The notes: generated by a model from the sequence alone, not told the origin. Shown: positions 15,601 to 27,230, counted from the first letter of the stretch. The stretch: DNA of 47,500 nucleotides from Chrysomallon squamiferum (GCA_012295275.1 CM022677.1:23980735-24028234), one strand, 5' to 3'. Made by a program: numbers and translations.

Positions 15601-18600
15601 ACAGCAATGAGACAATGGAATTGAGAAGTGACCAGTTGCTTTCGAGCTCTTTGCTAACACTAAGATTCTACATTGCTAAGTACTGAGGATTAGTCACATA
15701 CAATTTAAGCAATCTAGACACGGACAGATTCCCTGATTACAAACGGGAAAAGATCACTGAGCTTTTACCTGGATATTCAGCTGACAGTATCACTTGGCAT
15801 ATGTGGACTGAAAAGGGTAAAAAAAAAAAAAATATAAAAAATGGAAAGATAGAAAAATCACAAACAAGGGCAAGACATGTGTTACTAATTACTGGGATTT
15901 CAATGAATTTTTTACAGATACTGACGACTTATACTGCCATGTTACTGAAGGACGGACGATCTGATTGATAATATTTAACAGCAACCAGACAACTGAATTG
16001 AGAAACGACCAATCGCATTCGAGCTCTTTTTGCTCACACTAAGATTCTACACTGCTAAGTCCTGAGGATCAGTCGTTTACCTTTTTTGTGTTTAGGATTT
16101 CGTGTTCAGTTCTCAAAAATGTCCCACTTCAATTTTGAACTTGAAACAGTACTGTGCACTTGAGAACCAATTTGTTAAGAAACGGAATGCCAGCATCAAA
16201 TTTTAAGAACAAATAACCATCTCTCCAGCCAAGATCAGTAATCAAAAAAAAAGAGGACAATTCAGATATTATATTAAAGATGAGACAATTTTATATTACT
16301 TGTGGACTTATTTTGAATATGCCAACACAATTTATTAAACGTCTTGGTAGAACTAAGTAATACTGGTTACAGTTTATAATTTAATGGGATCTCTATCAGT
16401 TTTCACATGGAAATATATTTAAAAATAAACATGGCTGACACACTGCATTTTGTCTGTAAATGCAGCCAATACACACTGCTGCTCAGGTGGCAACATTGAT
16501 TATGTGGACAAGTGATAACACTTCTTACAATACTGCACATGTTTTATATGTGTGTCATTGTTAATGTCTTGTATATGCAGAAAGGATTTTTTTTTATGCA
16601 GACTGTCATACAATGTAATTAGTTCTAGTTAACATATGTGGTACAAATGATCACTTACAAATCAATATGCCAGGTATAGATACAGATGAAATCACCCATT
16701 AATCTGGTGTTACAGGATAACGTTTTTCTACAAAACACAGCAGAACCCATGCTGAAGTTAACTGCTTTTGTTAAAGATTACTTTCAACACTTGGGGCCGA
16801 AGTGAAACTGGTATCAGGAGTGAATGAGTTGAAATTAATGTTAAACTACATGTTAATATATTTTATATTTCATTATATGGTTGCTGAATGTATTTGTTTA
16901 ATTAGTTTAATTTTTATCATTTGTTTTATGAATCTGGTCAGTTTGTCCTCCTTGGAGACACCAGAGTTACCATATTGTAAATGTTAACATTGCTATGTCA
17001 GGAATTAACTAATATTAAAGTCCTTTAATTTGAAACCTCATCTTGTTTGTTTATTCCTTAGACACTTCAAGCGTTTCTAAAAAAAAAACAAAAAAAACCC
17101 ACAAACATATTGTTATGAAATATGCATTGTTTACAATTGCTTCAACATTATACCTTAATTGCACAATGCATTGCTATACTGTGGATATTTTAGAGCTGCC
17201 TGAACAAATTGGTCAACAGTGTTGTGTTAACAATTTAAATGAAAGTATTAACTGAATAAAATGTTCAGCAGCTCAGTACCAGACAAATAAAAAAAAAAAC
17301 TGCGAATCGGATGTGAAAAACCACTGGCTTCTTTGAAATATTTTCTTAGTGGTTCAAGTACACCTAACAATCCCATTTCATGCAAGGAAAATAGAGCAAG
17401 TTTTGTGGTTAGTGGTAGAGGGAGGACAATGGTCGAAGGAAATTAACTCTGCCAGACTGGTCCAGTGCAATGTGAGTGCTACAAACCAGTCTTTTCCATT
17501 CAAACGCCATTACAACAACTGCAGGAAAAAAAAACCAAAATAACAATATCTGAATTTTCTAGCAGAGTCCAGCATTTTCAGTTTACAGAAACAAATGACA
17601 ATGCCTGGAAATGACTGTCCAGACTAACAATTAGACCAAACGATAGGAATCTAATGACTGAAATTTGACAAGAGCCTCTTCAAGCGAAGCACAAGACACA
17701 GCCATTACCGACAACAGGATCAATCCAGAATTGAATGACAGGACCGATTGGTAGCCTCATCCCATCATCTTTGTACTGGGCACCCAAGCAAGAAAGACCA
17801 GTGGAAAAACAGGAATACAGACACAAGTGAAGACCATCCCAGGATTTGCAGCAGATGGTATTGATGTAAAATGGTGTGGTACAACAGGGGAAATGTGGTA
17901 GAAGTCTCAGCTAGACAGTTTTATTTCAGATATACTGATGAAACACCAGGCCCCACCGAATGTCGTTTTACAGCTGGGATCGAACAATGTGGCAACAACG
18001 AATTAAAAAGTGACAACATGCTCTGAGTCCTTTGACAGAGTGCTTCTCTTCTCTGTGAGGATCATCAGGTCAAACATGCTGCCTCACACTTACTGGCACA
18101 GAGCTAGTCACCCACAGCAGAGAGACAAGAGGGTGAACAGTGAAGTCACTGGTCCTTGCAGATTCACCGCACAGTGGGAGATGTTCAGCACTGATGGGGA
18201 GTACTTGTCCAGAGAGGGAAATGCAGTCTACATGGGAGAAGTACAACTCCAAAAACATCAGTTTGTAGAAAGTTGATCCCCAGACATGTGAGTGGATTTG
18301 TGTTTTTGTTTACAATTTCAATTTTTAATTACGTCTTACTAGTTTTCAGTTTTATAATTATTTACTTAAATAAAACATTTTTAATGTGTTTTTAGACATG
18401 TGCTTTTGTAACGTTTTTTTTTCTCAAAACCAAGTTAATTTCACATTGTTACAACTTCTGAAAGACTTAACAGAAATGTTCTGTTAATTTTAGTGTAAAA
18501 TAATTCATTTTCATATAAACTGAAATAAATCAAAGATATGAACTTGATTGAACTTGACCAGGATCCAAAAATCAGAATCTACTCACTACAATATTATCAA

Positions 18601-19093
18601 GTGTTTCCGTCTAAACAGCTAAACAGAAGACAAAGAGCCATGCCCCACAGGAGGAAAATGTATCTGATTTTTCATCCAGTGCAAACCTGTCTAATAACTC
18701 AACTTTTAATGTTAGGGTTGCAGCCATAATTCAGCAGGCTTGGATTGAACATGTTATTAATTACTAGAAAATTACAAGCAGGGCAAAAAGTGGACATTTC
18801 ATAAACACTGCTAAAATCATATAGTGGTATTCTACCCCTGGGAGAAAAAAAAATCTTGGAAAAACTGCAACATTTGTAGAAATTAGGGCAAGATAAAACT
18901 GCACTGCTTTTTGTGGACCACCCTGTAGAAACAGACAGAAAACAATACAAGTCCAGTACAATATAAGCACTACATGCAGCAGAAAGAAGTCTTCTACACA
19001 GCAACTGCAGGGAAGAATATATTTGGACTATTTCTCCAGTACAATCCAGCCTTTTTGATTTAGAAAAACAAGTAATAATGCCTGGAATGTATA

Positions 19094-19124
<31 letters not shown>

Positions 19125-20153
19125 CGTCTGCCAAGAATAATGGAGGCAGATTAAATTGCAGGACCACTCAATCACCGAGTTTCTCTACAACAGGATCAAT
19201 CCAGAATTGAACAACAGAACCCAGTTGGCCAGCCCTTAGCATCAGCTTAGTAATGAGCATACAGCAAGAAAGATCAGTGGAAAACAAGTGAGCCGGACTC
19301 TACCAGTAATTTAGGAATGTGGGATGAGGAACATGTTCAGCTGTCAATATTGCGTAAATCTGGCCATGAACCGAAGCTAGTCAGAATGTTGTACATGAGA
19401 CAACTGGTGATACATACTACTAAAAAAATAAATAAAAAATAAATTTCACTGGTTAAATCTGGAAAAAAAGTCACCACAAATAGTGTCATTACACTTTGGC
19501 ATGGGTCACGTAGTCAGTATAAATAGAGACAAATAAATCAGATCTGTCAGTTCGTCATTGTAATCTCAACTTGCACGTTACTCGTTTAATTTGAAGCTTT
19601 TACAAGTGATGCCAGCTAGGACAGTTCACATCGAACCAGATGCAATTTATCATTTGATAGTAGAGGGCCATCAAATGGAAGACTTAGTAAATCCAGCGCA
19701 TCTTCCCAGATGCATAAACCTGAACAAAAATGAGATGAAGCATCAAAGTTTTATGTACTAACTTGAATCAACTGAAGCTGGACTTCAGAGACAAATGAAA
19801 GTTGGGTGAACATGTACATTATTTATCTTAAAATGTGTATCAAACACGGTCAGTTTGGCATCAGTTTAACCCCATGTTTTAATGGACACATGCTTTATAT
19901 TTATACCCACTGATTTAGTCGAACAAAGAATAAATTATGTTGTCATTTTGTCACATAAATCTGCACCAATTCCTAGTGCTACTGTATTGACTTACTGGTG
20001 CAATCCACCAATCAACATGAAATACAAAACAGGAAAGATACAATTTGAGAAATCTAGACATGGACCGATTCCCTGATTACAAACGGGAAAAAATCACAGA
20101 GCTTTTACCTGGATATTCATCTGACAGTATCACTTGGCATATGTGGATTGAGG

Positions 20154-20187
<34 letters not shown>

Positions 20188-23100
20188 CAATGGAAAGATA
20201 GAAAAGATCACAGCCAAGGGCAGGAAATGTGTTACTAATTACTGGGATTTCAATGAATTTTTTTTACAGATACAGCTGACTTATACTGCCATGTTACTGA
20301 AGGACGGACGATCTGATTGATAACATTTAACAGCAACCAGACAATGGAACTGAGAAGCGACCAATCGCATTCGAGCTCTTTGCTGACACTAAGATTCTAT
20401 ACTGCTAAGTAGGAGGATAAAAAAAACCCAATAAAAATAAAAAGCAGTGGAAAGATAGAAAAGATCACAACCAAGGGCAAGAAATGTGTTACTAATTACT
20501 GGGATTTCAATGAATTTTATACAGATACAGCACTTTTCCTGGCATGCTAATAAAAAGAACGAAATATTCAATAATATTTAACAGCAATGAGACAATGGAA
20601 TTGAGAAGTGACCAGTTGCTTTCAAGCTCTTTGCTGACACTAAGATTCTACACTGCTAAACTACTGAGGATTAGTCGTATACAATTTAAGCAATCTAGAC
20701 ACGGGACAGATTCCCTGATTACAAACGGGAAAAGATCACCGAGCTTTTACGTGGATACTCAGCTGACAGTATCACTTGGCATATGTGGACTGAAAAGGGT
20801 AAAAAAATAAAAATAAAAACAATGGAAAGATAGAAAGGATCACAACCAAGGGCAAGACATGTGTTACTAATTACTGGGATTTCAATGATATTTTTACAGA
20901 TACTGACGACTTATACTGCCGTGTCACTGAAGGACGGACGATCTGATTGATAACATTTAACAGCAACCAGACAACGGAATTGAGAAACGACCAATCGCAT
21001 TCGAGCTCTTTGCTCACACTAAGATTCTACACTGCTAAGTACTGAGGATCAGCCATTTAGGATTTCGTGTTACAATTCTCAAAAATTTCCCACTTCAAAC
21101 AGTACTCTTCATTCATCTACAGAAGTAGACTGACCAACAATCTATCCGTCTTTAATACTGAACTAATAGATATTCTCTCATCACTGGAATGGGTTCTAAA
21201 TAAAACTTACGTGCAAAACAAACAAAAAAAAAACCTCGTAATCACTCCCACAATCATCCACAAACAATTCTTCATATGGGTACCGTTCTGAATAGGAACG
21301 AAATTATACGTCACCAGCTTTGTGGAAGACTCACAAAACATGTTCCTGCAAGATTACAAACAGCTGGTCAACACAAACAACTTCACAAGGCAGATGCTGA
21401 TGATGTACAGGAAACCCCAGAGGGAAAAAAAAACCCCAAAAACGACAAGACAAGCACACCACAGAAAGGTGGTACAGGTGGCAGAAAGAGGATCAGCCAA
21501 AAGAAAAAACAAGTGAACATGCACTATGTGCTGATGGACCAGACCCCAGACCAAAGACATCATACCCTCGATGATAAAACTGGTGGCCAAAGAGAGACAG
21601 TCCCATGGATTTACAACCTGTACAAAATATACCACTAGATGCAAGAAAAAAACACCTGAGATCAATGAACATCGACTAGTTCACAAGCAACAGCATGGAA
21701 AGAAACATACTAGCGTAAAGAGACACTCTACGCACTAGATAACAGACTAAACAAACTAGAAAGACAAGCAGCACAGATCAATGAAAACCATGGGGGGGGG
21801 CAAAACAAATGGACCGATGTACAAACCAGATTAAAAAATTTAGAAGAAAATTTTAACAGAAATGTAAAATAGTAAACTGAAGTTCTGGTTGCATTTCAGT
21901 GTCTCCAGCATCTGTCGCATGTACTGCACTGTCATTGATACAACTGATCAGTACTACTTGGCAGCTGTGTAACAAGGCTGGGACGAAGACAATGCAGAGA
22001 GGAAAGACTCTACAAGCAAAGACAACTGCATAATAAGAAAGCACAGAGCTCTACAAAACAGAACAAAAAAAAAAAAATGCAAAGCAGTCTTTAAAGACGA
22101 TGACACAATTGACTTCAACTGTAAATATATAACTAACAAAATTATGACCATTATGGCATTACATCATTAAACCAAAAGTAAACTTTCCCAGCCCACCTTC
22201 AGACAACAAAACAACTCGAGTTTTAATCTGTCTCAGATTGGGAGTAAACTTCGGACTAAACGACAGACTCAAAAATAATTAAAGTAATGAATGCGACAAA
22301 TATAATAAACCAGACAATGTCAGACACTATCTTTTCTATTGCACGAAATGCTACAAGGACAGATGCAACTTAAGCACAGCTGTAGAAAAAATCAAAATCA
22401 AATTTACTCCAATCAACATTTTTACCCCACTTGAAAAAACCAAGTAGATCATCTCATAATATGGTATGTAGAAGTGACAGAAGTCCAGAAGTCAAAATAT
22501 AAAGAGGGAAAGTTTACCAGTACATGTTGGGGATGATGAGCAGGGGTTGGACGTGAGATAGGAGACGATGACACCTGATAGTGCCGTGCCGTCTCCCCTC
22601 CTCCATCGGCCACCCCCCATACCAGCGTTCTTTCAGCTCGTCACCCTCGCCAGTTGTAATCCCGAGATCTCTAACCCCGGAACCAACTGGTAATTTCCCA
22701 CACCCATACCAATTTTCATTTTTGAATATTCTGATTTGGTGGAGCTTTTTTTTTTGTTATTTTTTTTTTTTAAATGATCAATTTTCAACACACATGAATC
22801 ACTTAAGTTGTGGACAAATTACATCGTTTTCTCACTTCCCCAAATCATAAAATATAACAAAAACGATCCCAACTGATTAATGATTTTATTAATTAATTCT
22901 CTGATTTTCAAGGTATTACAAAAAGTTTGATCACATTTTGTGTTCGTTATTGCTCAAATGTAAAACTGCAATATTATGAACGGCGTAAATTTTATTAATT
23001 TCAAATTTTCAAAATGGCGGGACGTCCACACGCGCGCGCCCCTGTTGAACTACAGTGAACGCTTTACAAACTTGGGCAATTAGTGGGAAACAAAGAAAGT

Positions 23101-23772
23101 ATGCTAGTGTGGCTGGCGAAAATTTGCAGTTTGAACTATAGGTTTCTTACAAATTTCCGCCGCTTAAATTTAGGTTTACCGACTTCTAACTAACTTAGTA
23201 ATTTTTAGTTAGCGAAGTAAACGTTTTACTAACAAAATTGGGAAAACTTCAAGAGGTCATAATAATAATAATAAATAAATAAATCCATAAATTAAAGTAA
23301 ATATAGGTTGAATTTAAAATCGAGTGGAACCCATAAAATTCTTAGAATTTATCCTGAGTAAAAGAGTCTAAAACTTCGTACAACACGAGGCAGACCAAAA
23401 CTGAAAATGTATCTTTACTTTAACTATATAAAACTGTATCAGATACATAAAGAATGAATAATTAATAACATTGAGAATTAATTCGCGGGCTTTTAAGAAA
23501 TCAAAAAAAAAAAACAAAAAAAGCACGTGGCCCTGCATTTGTAATTTACATTACCTGTACAAATCATAGCCAGCTGCCTCTTTAGAACCTCGTGTTGGCA
23601 CGTATGCGTTTTCGGTAAGCTTCGAAAAGCGAAGGACAGTCTCTTCTGATGGCATTTTATGGAATTTCTTGGAACGTGGCTCCAAATCGCAGATACAGCG
23701 CATTGCAACTTCTGCCGCAAGCATCGCTTTTATCGGCGAATTTAGCGCCTTTTTTATTGCGCACGTTATCAT
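9687..23772 (-). CDS. DUT: Deoxyuridine 5'-triphosphate nucleotidohydrolase (dUTPase), 185 aa
   Basis: dUTPase splits dUTP to dUMP and pyrophosphate, keeping uracil out of DNA and supplying dUMP for dTTP synthesis; the family is a homotrimer. Six exons join in frame: 23772-23555, 11508-11417, 11025-10981, 10648-10574, 10262-10192 and 9743-9687. All five motifs are present: I AAGYDLYS (66-73), [10 protein letters not shown] (105-112), [18 protein letters not shown] (119-133, catalytic D123 and Y126), [12 protein letters not shown] (145-154) and [11 protein letters not shown] (174-183). The first Met opens a basic, hydrophobic leader ([19 protein letters not shown]) that could be a mitochondrial signal. 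Met40 (MPSEET) would give a 146-aa core-sized form. A possible acceptor (TTTCTTTCCAG) ends 3 bases before the first ATG, so an upstream exon may exist. Intron 1 is about 12 kb; the other introns are short. Confidence 0.94.
12180..12345 (+). pseudogene. Fragment of the SGNH-like repeat ORF
   Basis: The tail of this block (TTACAGCTGGGATCGAA near 12324-12341) and the GTTTTATTTCAGAT stretch before it match the corresponding part of the longer copy at 17764-18276. Upstream bases can be read as [13 protein letters not shown], but stop codons interrupt. It appears to be a shorter, older copy. Confidence 0.4.
13040..13310 (+). repeat. First copy of a recurring unit of about 220 bp
   Basis: The unit begins after a poly-A run with AATGGAAAGATAGAAAAGAT, passes GTGTTACTAATTACTGGGAT and ends with ATTCGAGCTCTTTGCT and ATTCTACACTGCTAAGTA. 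Further copies start near 13359, 15842, 20189, 20449 and 20820. The A-run at the head of most copies resembles the tail of an upstream retroposed copy. Some copies are preceded by a block that reads [19 protein letters not shown] in one frame (15720-15815, 20060-20155, 20705-20800). I do not recognise the family. Confidence 0.75.
13359..15374. repeat. Copy 1 of a 2-kb direct duplication
   Basis: Nearly the same sequence recurs at 15842-17864, offset by about 2.48 kb, with scattered substitutions and small indels. Shared landmarks include TGGCTGACACACTGCATTTT (13935 and 16431) and the A-run with CACAAACATATTGTTATG (14602 and 17101). The copies part just after GCAGATGGTATTGA, where copy 2 continues into the SGNH-like ORF and copy 1 switches to a block also found at 21067. 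Confidence 0.9.
15270..15374 (+). pseudogene. Truncated copy of the SGNH-like repeat ORF (N-terminal part)
   Basis: The frame reading [17 protein letters not shown] matches the start of the copy at 17764. It is cut off after the GCAGATGGTATTGA boundary of the duplication, so the catalytic C-terminal half is missing. Confidence 0.55.
15842..17864. repeat. Copy 2 of the 2-kb direct duplication
   Basis: Partner of 13359-15374. Divergence is low, a few percent by eye, so the duplication is much younger than the decayed repeats inside it. Differences include small deletions such as loss of a short ATGAAGCC-containing stretch near 17260. Confidence 0.9.
17764..18276 (+). pseudogene. Degenerate SGNH/GDSL-hydrolase-like ORF, probably transposon-derived
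   Basis: A single frame of 171 codons from 17764 to the stop at 18274-18276 is broken only by two stops (17899-17901 and 18004-18006). It reads [10 protein letters not shown] at the nucleophile block, [14 protein letters not shown] at the next, [12 protein letters not shown] at the G-x-N block, RDKRVNSEV, and [13 protein letters not shown] near the end. This order matches SGNH-like domains carried by retrotransposon-associated ORFs in aquatic animals, where the last box is usually DGVHLS; that comparison is from memory. The nucleophile serine is replaced (GTQ), and the last-box histidine is Tyr, so the product would be inactive. It lies sense-opposite to dUTPase inside intron 1. Confidence 0.55.
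19518..19761 (+). promoter_or_regulatory. TATA box and initiator-like pair ahead of a 50-codon ORF
   Basis: TATAAATA at 19518-19525 is followed by TCAGTTC, whose A is at 19549, the usual 31-base spacing for a TATA/initiator core promoter. The next ATG is at 19609 and opens a 50-codon frame ([20 protein letters not shown] and onward) ending at 19761. I do not recognise the peptide. In this repeat-filled intron the promoter most likely belonged to a transposable element. Confidence 0.35.
20045..21045. repeat. Cluster of three recurring units
   Basis: Three further copies of the roughly 220-bp unit lie at about 20189-20405, 20449-20670 and 20820-21045. They alternate with the block ending in TATCACTTGGCATATGTGGA (20160 and 20790). 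The same order of blocks appears at 15690-16060, so the cluster arose by duplication of a composite rather than by independent insertions. Confidence 0.75.
21067..21230. repeat. Second copy of the 15375-15515 block
   Basis: The phrases CAATCTATCCGTCT and TAGATATTCTCTCATCACTG and the following GAATGGGTTCTAAAT occur at 15438-15500 and at 21138-21200. The two copies diverge after AACTTACGTG. No known family was recognised. Confidence 0.75.
22208..22447 (+). pseudogene. 3' end of a LINE-type retrotransposon ORF
   Basis: One frame of 80 codons has a single internal stop. It first reads [20 protein letters not shown], then [18 protein letters not shown] and a basic tail to the stop at 22445-22447. 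The arrangement (a short helix, then C-x-x-C...H...C with the second Cys changed to Tyr) is the usual C-terminal end of LINE reverse-transcriptase ORFs. The reverse-transcriptase core was not found upstream. The GC-richer sequence at 22530-22700 could be the element's 3' UTR. Confidence 0.6.
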
Positions 23773-23850
23773 TGGCTGGAAAGAAAATACAAAACCAAGT
23801 GAGAATATATTCCAAAAGATGATTTGATTTGGTTATTTAATTTTTTATCT

Positions 23851-23909
<59 letters not shown>

Positions 23910-24260
23910 CATCATCATCATTATCTTCCGTTGGTTACTGTTTATTTTTATGAAATACTTTATTAGCATATGAGCATACTAAGATACTTAATTTATAAAA
24001 GTAATTATGTTTCAAAATCAATATTTCTGTATAGTATTTCAATTTGCATAATTATTTTATTTATACTTATATGTAATATAAGATTGTTCGTTAAAATACT
24101 TATCATTTCAATTTTCACTAAAGATAAACTGATAAATTATAAGAAAAATATTTTAATCTTCAAACATTGTGCAGTATACTAAACTGAGAAATAAAAACTG
24201 TTTAAAGGAAAATATCATCTCCATTTCTACTACTTCCGGGTCAGATAGTTAAGAAGGGTC
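23773..24260. promoter_or_regulatory. Divergent promoter region between dUTPase and KTI12
   Basis: The dUTPase start codon (23772, minus) and the KTI12 start codon (24261, plus) are 488 bp apart, so both promoters must lie in or near this interval unless upstream non-coding exons exist. It holds a 57-bp (CA)n array at 23852-23908 and otherwise AT-rich sequence. No clear TATA box placed for either gene was found. Confidence 0.6.
23852..23908. repeat. (CA)n microsatellite in the shared promoter region
   Basis: About 28 uninterrupted CA units lie roughly 80 bp upstream of the dUTPase ATG and 350 bp upstream of the KTI12 ATG. Length variation here could affect either gene. Confidence 0.95.
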
Positions 24261-26286
24261 ATGCCGTTTGTTTTATTATGTGGGCTACCTGCCAGTGGAA
24301 AAACATCGAAAACGGATGAGTTGAAAAAATATATAACCGAAAACTTCCCCGATCGAAACATTCATATTGTCAGCGATCATAATTCAGGGGTAGACAAGAA
24401 CAAAGTTTACGCAGGTGTTCGAAATCTTATCATTAACTGATTGATACTGAACTCAGAACTGTGAACATGAATCATTAATAATTGAACTGATTAACAAAAC
24501 GAAAAAACAAACAGTTAATGATTAAAATATTATAATTCATGAAATAGAATGAAATAACATTGTTCATTGAATAATACCTTTAGAAATGATTTCTGCAAAT
24601 TTAAGAACGATATGTTACACTTTCAGACTCGAGATTAGAGAAACAAGTCCGAAGCACACTGAAATCAGACGTACAACGGTAATAATTATGTCCCTTTGCT
24701 AGGCCAGACGAATTAAATTTTATGTTTATATTCATCAATAATAATACTATTATAGTGTGTTATACTTATTCAGATCTGTCTTTTTTGTCAAATATTTTAT
24801 ATCTTAGTTAATGGATACTAATATTATTTAATATATTACTTATTAGTATATATTTTATTGTCATTCATTCTCATCTTAAAATTAAATAAATATTTAGTAA
24901 TTAATAATTTATATTTTTGCAGGCTTCTAAATAAGGATGATGTTATTATATTGGATTCATTAAATTACATAAAAGGTTAGTTTTTATTTTTAGTGCTGTA
25001 GGAATGTCATTCCTTTTTAATAACAGTAAAAACATTAAAAAAAAAAAAAAAAAAAAAAGATTATGCAGAAACTGTATTAATAGAAAGAATTTTTAATTTA
25101 TACTTTGACAGTGATTTAAACATTTTTGTGCCTTTAAAGTTTTCTTCAGATTACATGTATAGACATTCTTGAGTATATGTCTATATAAGCTTACACATGG
25201 ACTTAGAATGATATTTATTACTGATAACCAGATATGTATGTGTATGTCTGTACATATATATGTGTGTATGTATCTATATACACACACAAAGAAAGAGACA
25301 ACAAAATTAAACTGTAAATTTGGAATATAATTCTGAAATTCTTAGATGCTAAATAGATCTACAAATCATGTACACTATGTGTTGATGATTGTATATAATT
25401 GATATAAATTTTGTTGTACTGTAGTAAAAGTCTAGACATTTGGTAAATTTATGATACTGTAGATTTACTGAATTGTACTTGAGTAAAAATACATAAACTG
25501 AGTATTCATGATGTTTAAATTCAGATATGAGTTGTACTCGAGTATAAATTATAAACTAGTATTTATCTTATTTTAGGTTTCAGATAAGAGCTGTACTTGA
25601 GTAAAAGTCTATAAACTGAGTATTTATCTGATTTTAGGTTCCAGATATGAGTTGTACTTGAGTAAAAGTCTATAAACTGAGTATTTATCTGATTTTAGGT
25701 TCCAGATATGAGTTGTACTTGATTAAAAGTCTATAAACTGAGTATTTATCTTGTTTCAGGTTTCAGATATGAGTTGTACTGTGTAACGAAATCTTGTCAA
25801 ACACCTCACTGTGTTGTAAGTATGAGTTTTATAAAAATATTTTCATCAACAGCTGTTCAAACCTAAACTGAGAAGCAGTCCAAACAGAACACTGACCAGT
25901 GGTCAATATTTCTGCTTCAGTTAGAGGATAGTATAAGAGTCAGACACTTTTTTATTACAGGAAAGTAATGTACTTTAGAAAAAAAAAAAAAATTGGTAGG
26001 AACTGAGTTGAACACTGGCAGAAGTAATTACCTCACGTGTAATATAGATTATCTTTTATTTTTGTTTTTATTTCGTTTTCTTTTTCTTCTTATCATCATC
26101 ATTATATTGTTACTATTATTATTATTTATATTATTATCAGTATACTCATTATTATTATTATTATTATTATCATCATGAGCATCATTATTACTATTACTAT
26201 TATTAATGTCAGTATCATTATCATTATTTTTATTATTATTATCATCATGAGCACCATTATTACTATTACTGTTATTAAGGTCAATA

Positions 26287-26334
<48 letters not shown>

Positions 26335-26540
26335 TCTATTTGCTGATAGTCTGCATTTAAAGGACATATATATTTATATTGTTAAAAGTTTCTCACACTG
26401 ACATGTGTGTTACAGGTGTTTTGTGATATAAATGTTGAACTGGCTGCTAAGTGGAACAAGAACAGAGACATCAGTGAACAGTATACAGCAGAAGTGTGAG
26501 AAATACTTTCAAATTACTGATAAATAATTTACTTAATTAC

Positions 26541-26580
<40 letters not shown>

Positions 26581-27193
26581 ACGAAGATAAGCAAAATATA
26601 TTTTTGTTGTTTGATAAAATATAATTTGTTATATTTAGTGATAGATACATAATGCATTGGTTGTATATTTTAAGTGTGTAAGATAAAAAGAATATGGTAT
26701 AACATTTTTTATTTAATTATTGACAGTGGCAATTAGAATTCAGTTACGTTTGATGGTATATCATATATCATTTAATAGTCTTTTTTTGTTGTTATTTTGT
26801 AAATTTTAAAGTTTGTTTTAAATGTATACTAAAGTTTAAACATTCTTTTTTTTTTTTTAAGATTTGATGGTTTGGTTATGAGATTTGAGGAACCGAAACC
26901 AAACAACCGATGGGACAGTCCACTCATAGTTGTACAGAGTGACGACAGTCTTCCGTGTAAACTCATTTGTGATGCCATCTTTGAAAGAAAGGCTCCCCCA
27001 CCAAACCATTCTACTCAGTGTGTGAGTTGTAGAAATTTCATTCAAGTACAAGTAGTTTTATATTATGTGTGAAGGTAGATATACGTATGTAAAGGTTTTG
27101 TAATCAATGACATATCAAAATTTTCTCGGAATTGTTAACTGAATTTTTCTTTCTTTCCATTTCTCTGTCTTTGTAATTATTATTTCTTTTTCT

Positions 27194-27230
<37 letters not shown>

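Larger units (their letters stand above)
11509..23554. other. DUT: dUTPase intron 1, about 12 kb of duplicated and transposon-derived DNA
   Basis: The intron separates motif I from the rest of the dUTPase core. It contains a 2-kb direct duplication, at least six copies of a roughly 220-bp unit, several copies of a second block, three copies or fragments of an SGNH-like ORF, a LINE-type 3' end, many poly-A runs and a GC-richer patch near 23005-23045 (ATGGCGGGACG, then GCGCGCGCCCC). The open frames here are fragments; none joins into a convincing host gene on either strand. Confidence 0.75.

Noticed and set aside
15178-15624. 148-codon plus-strand ORF in the dUTPase intron
   Set aside because: It spans the junction of two repeat blocks (the truncated SGNH fragment and the 15375 block), so its length is chance fusion of repeats.
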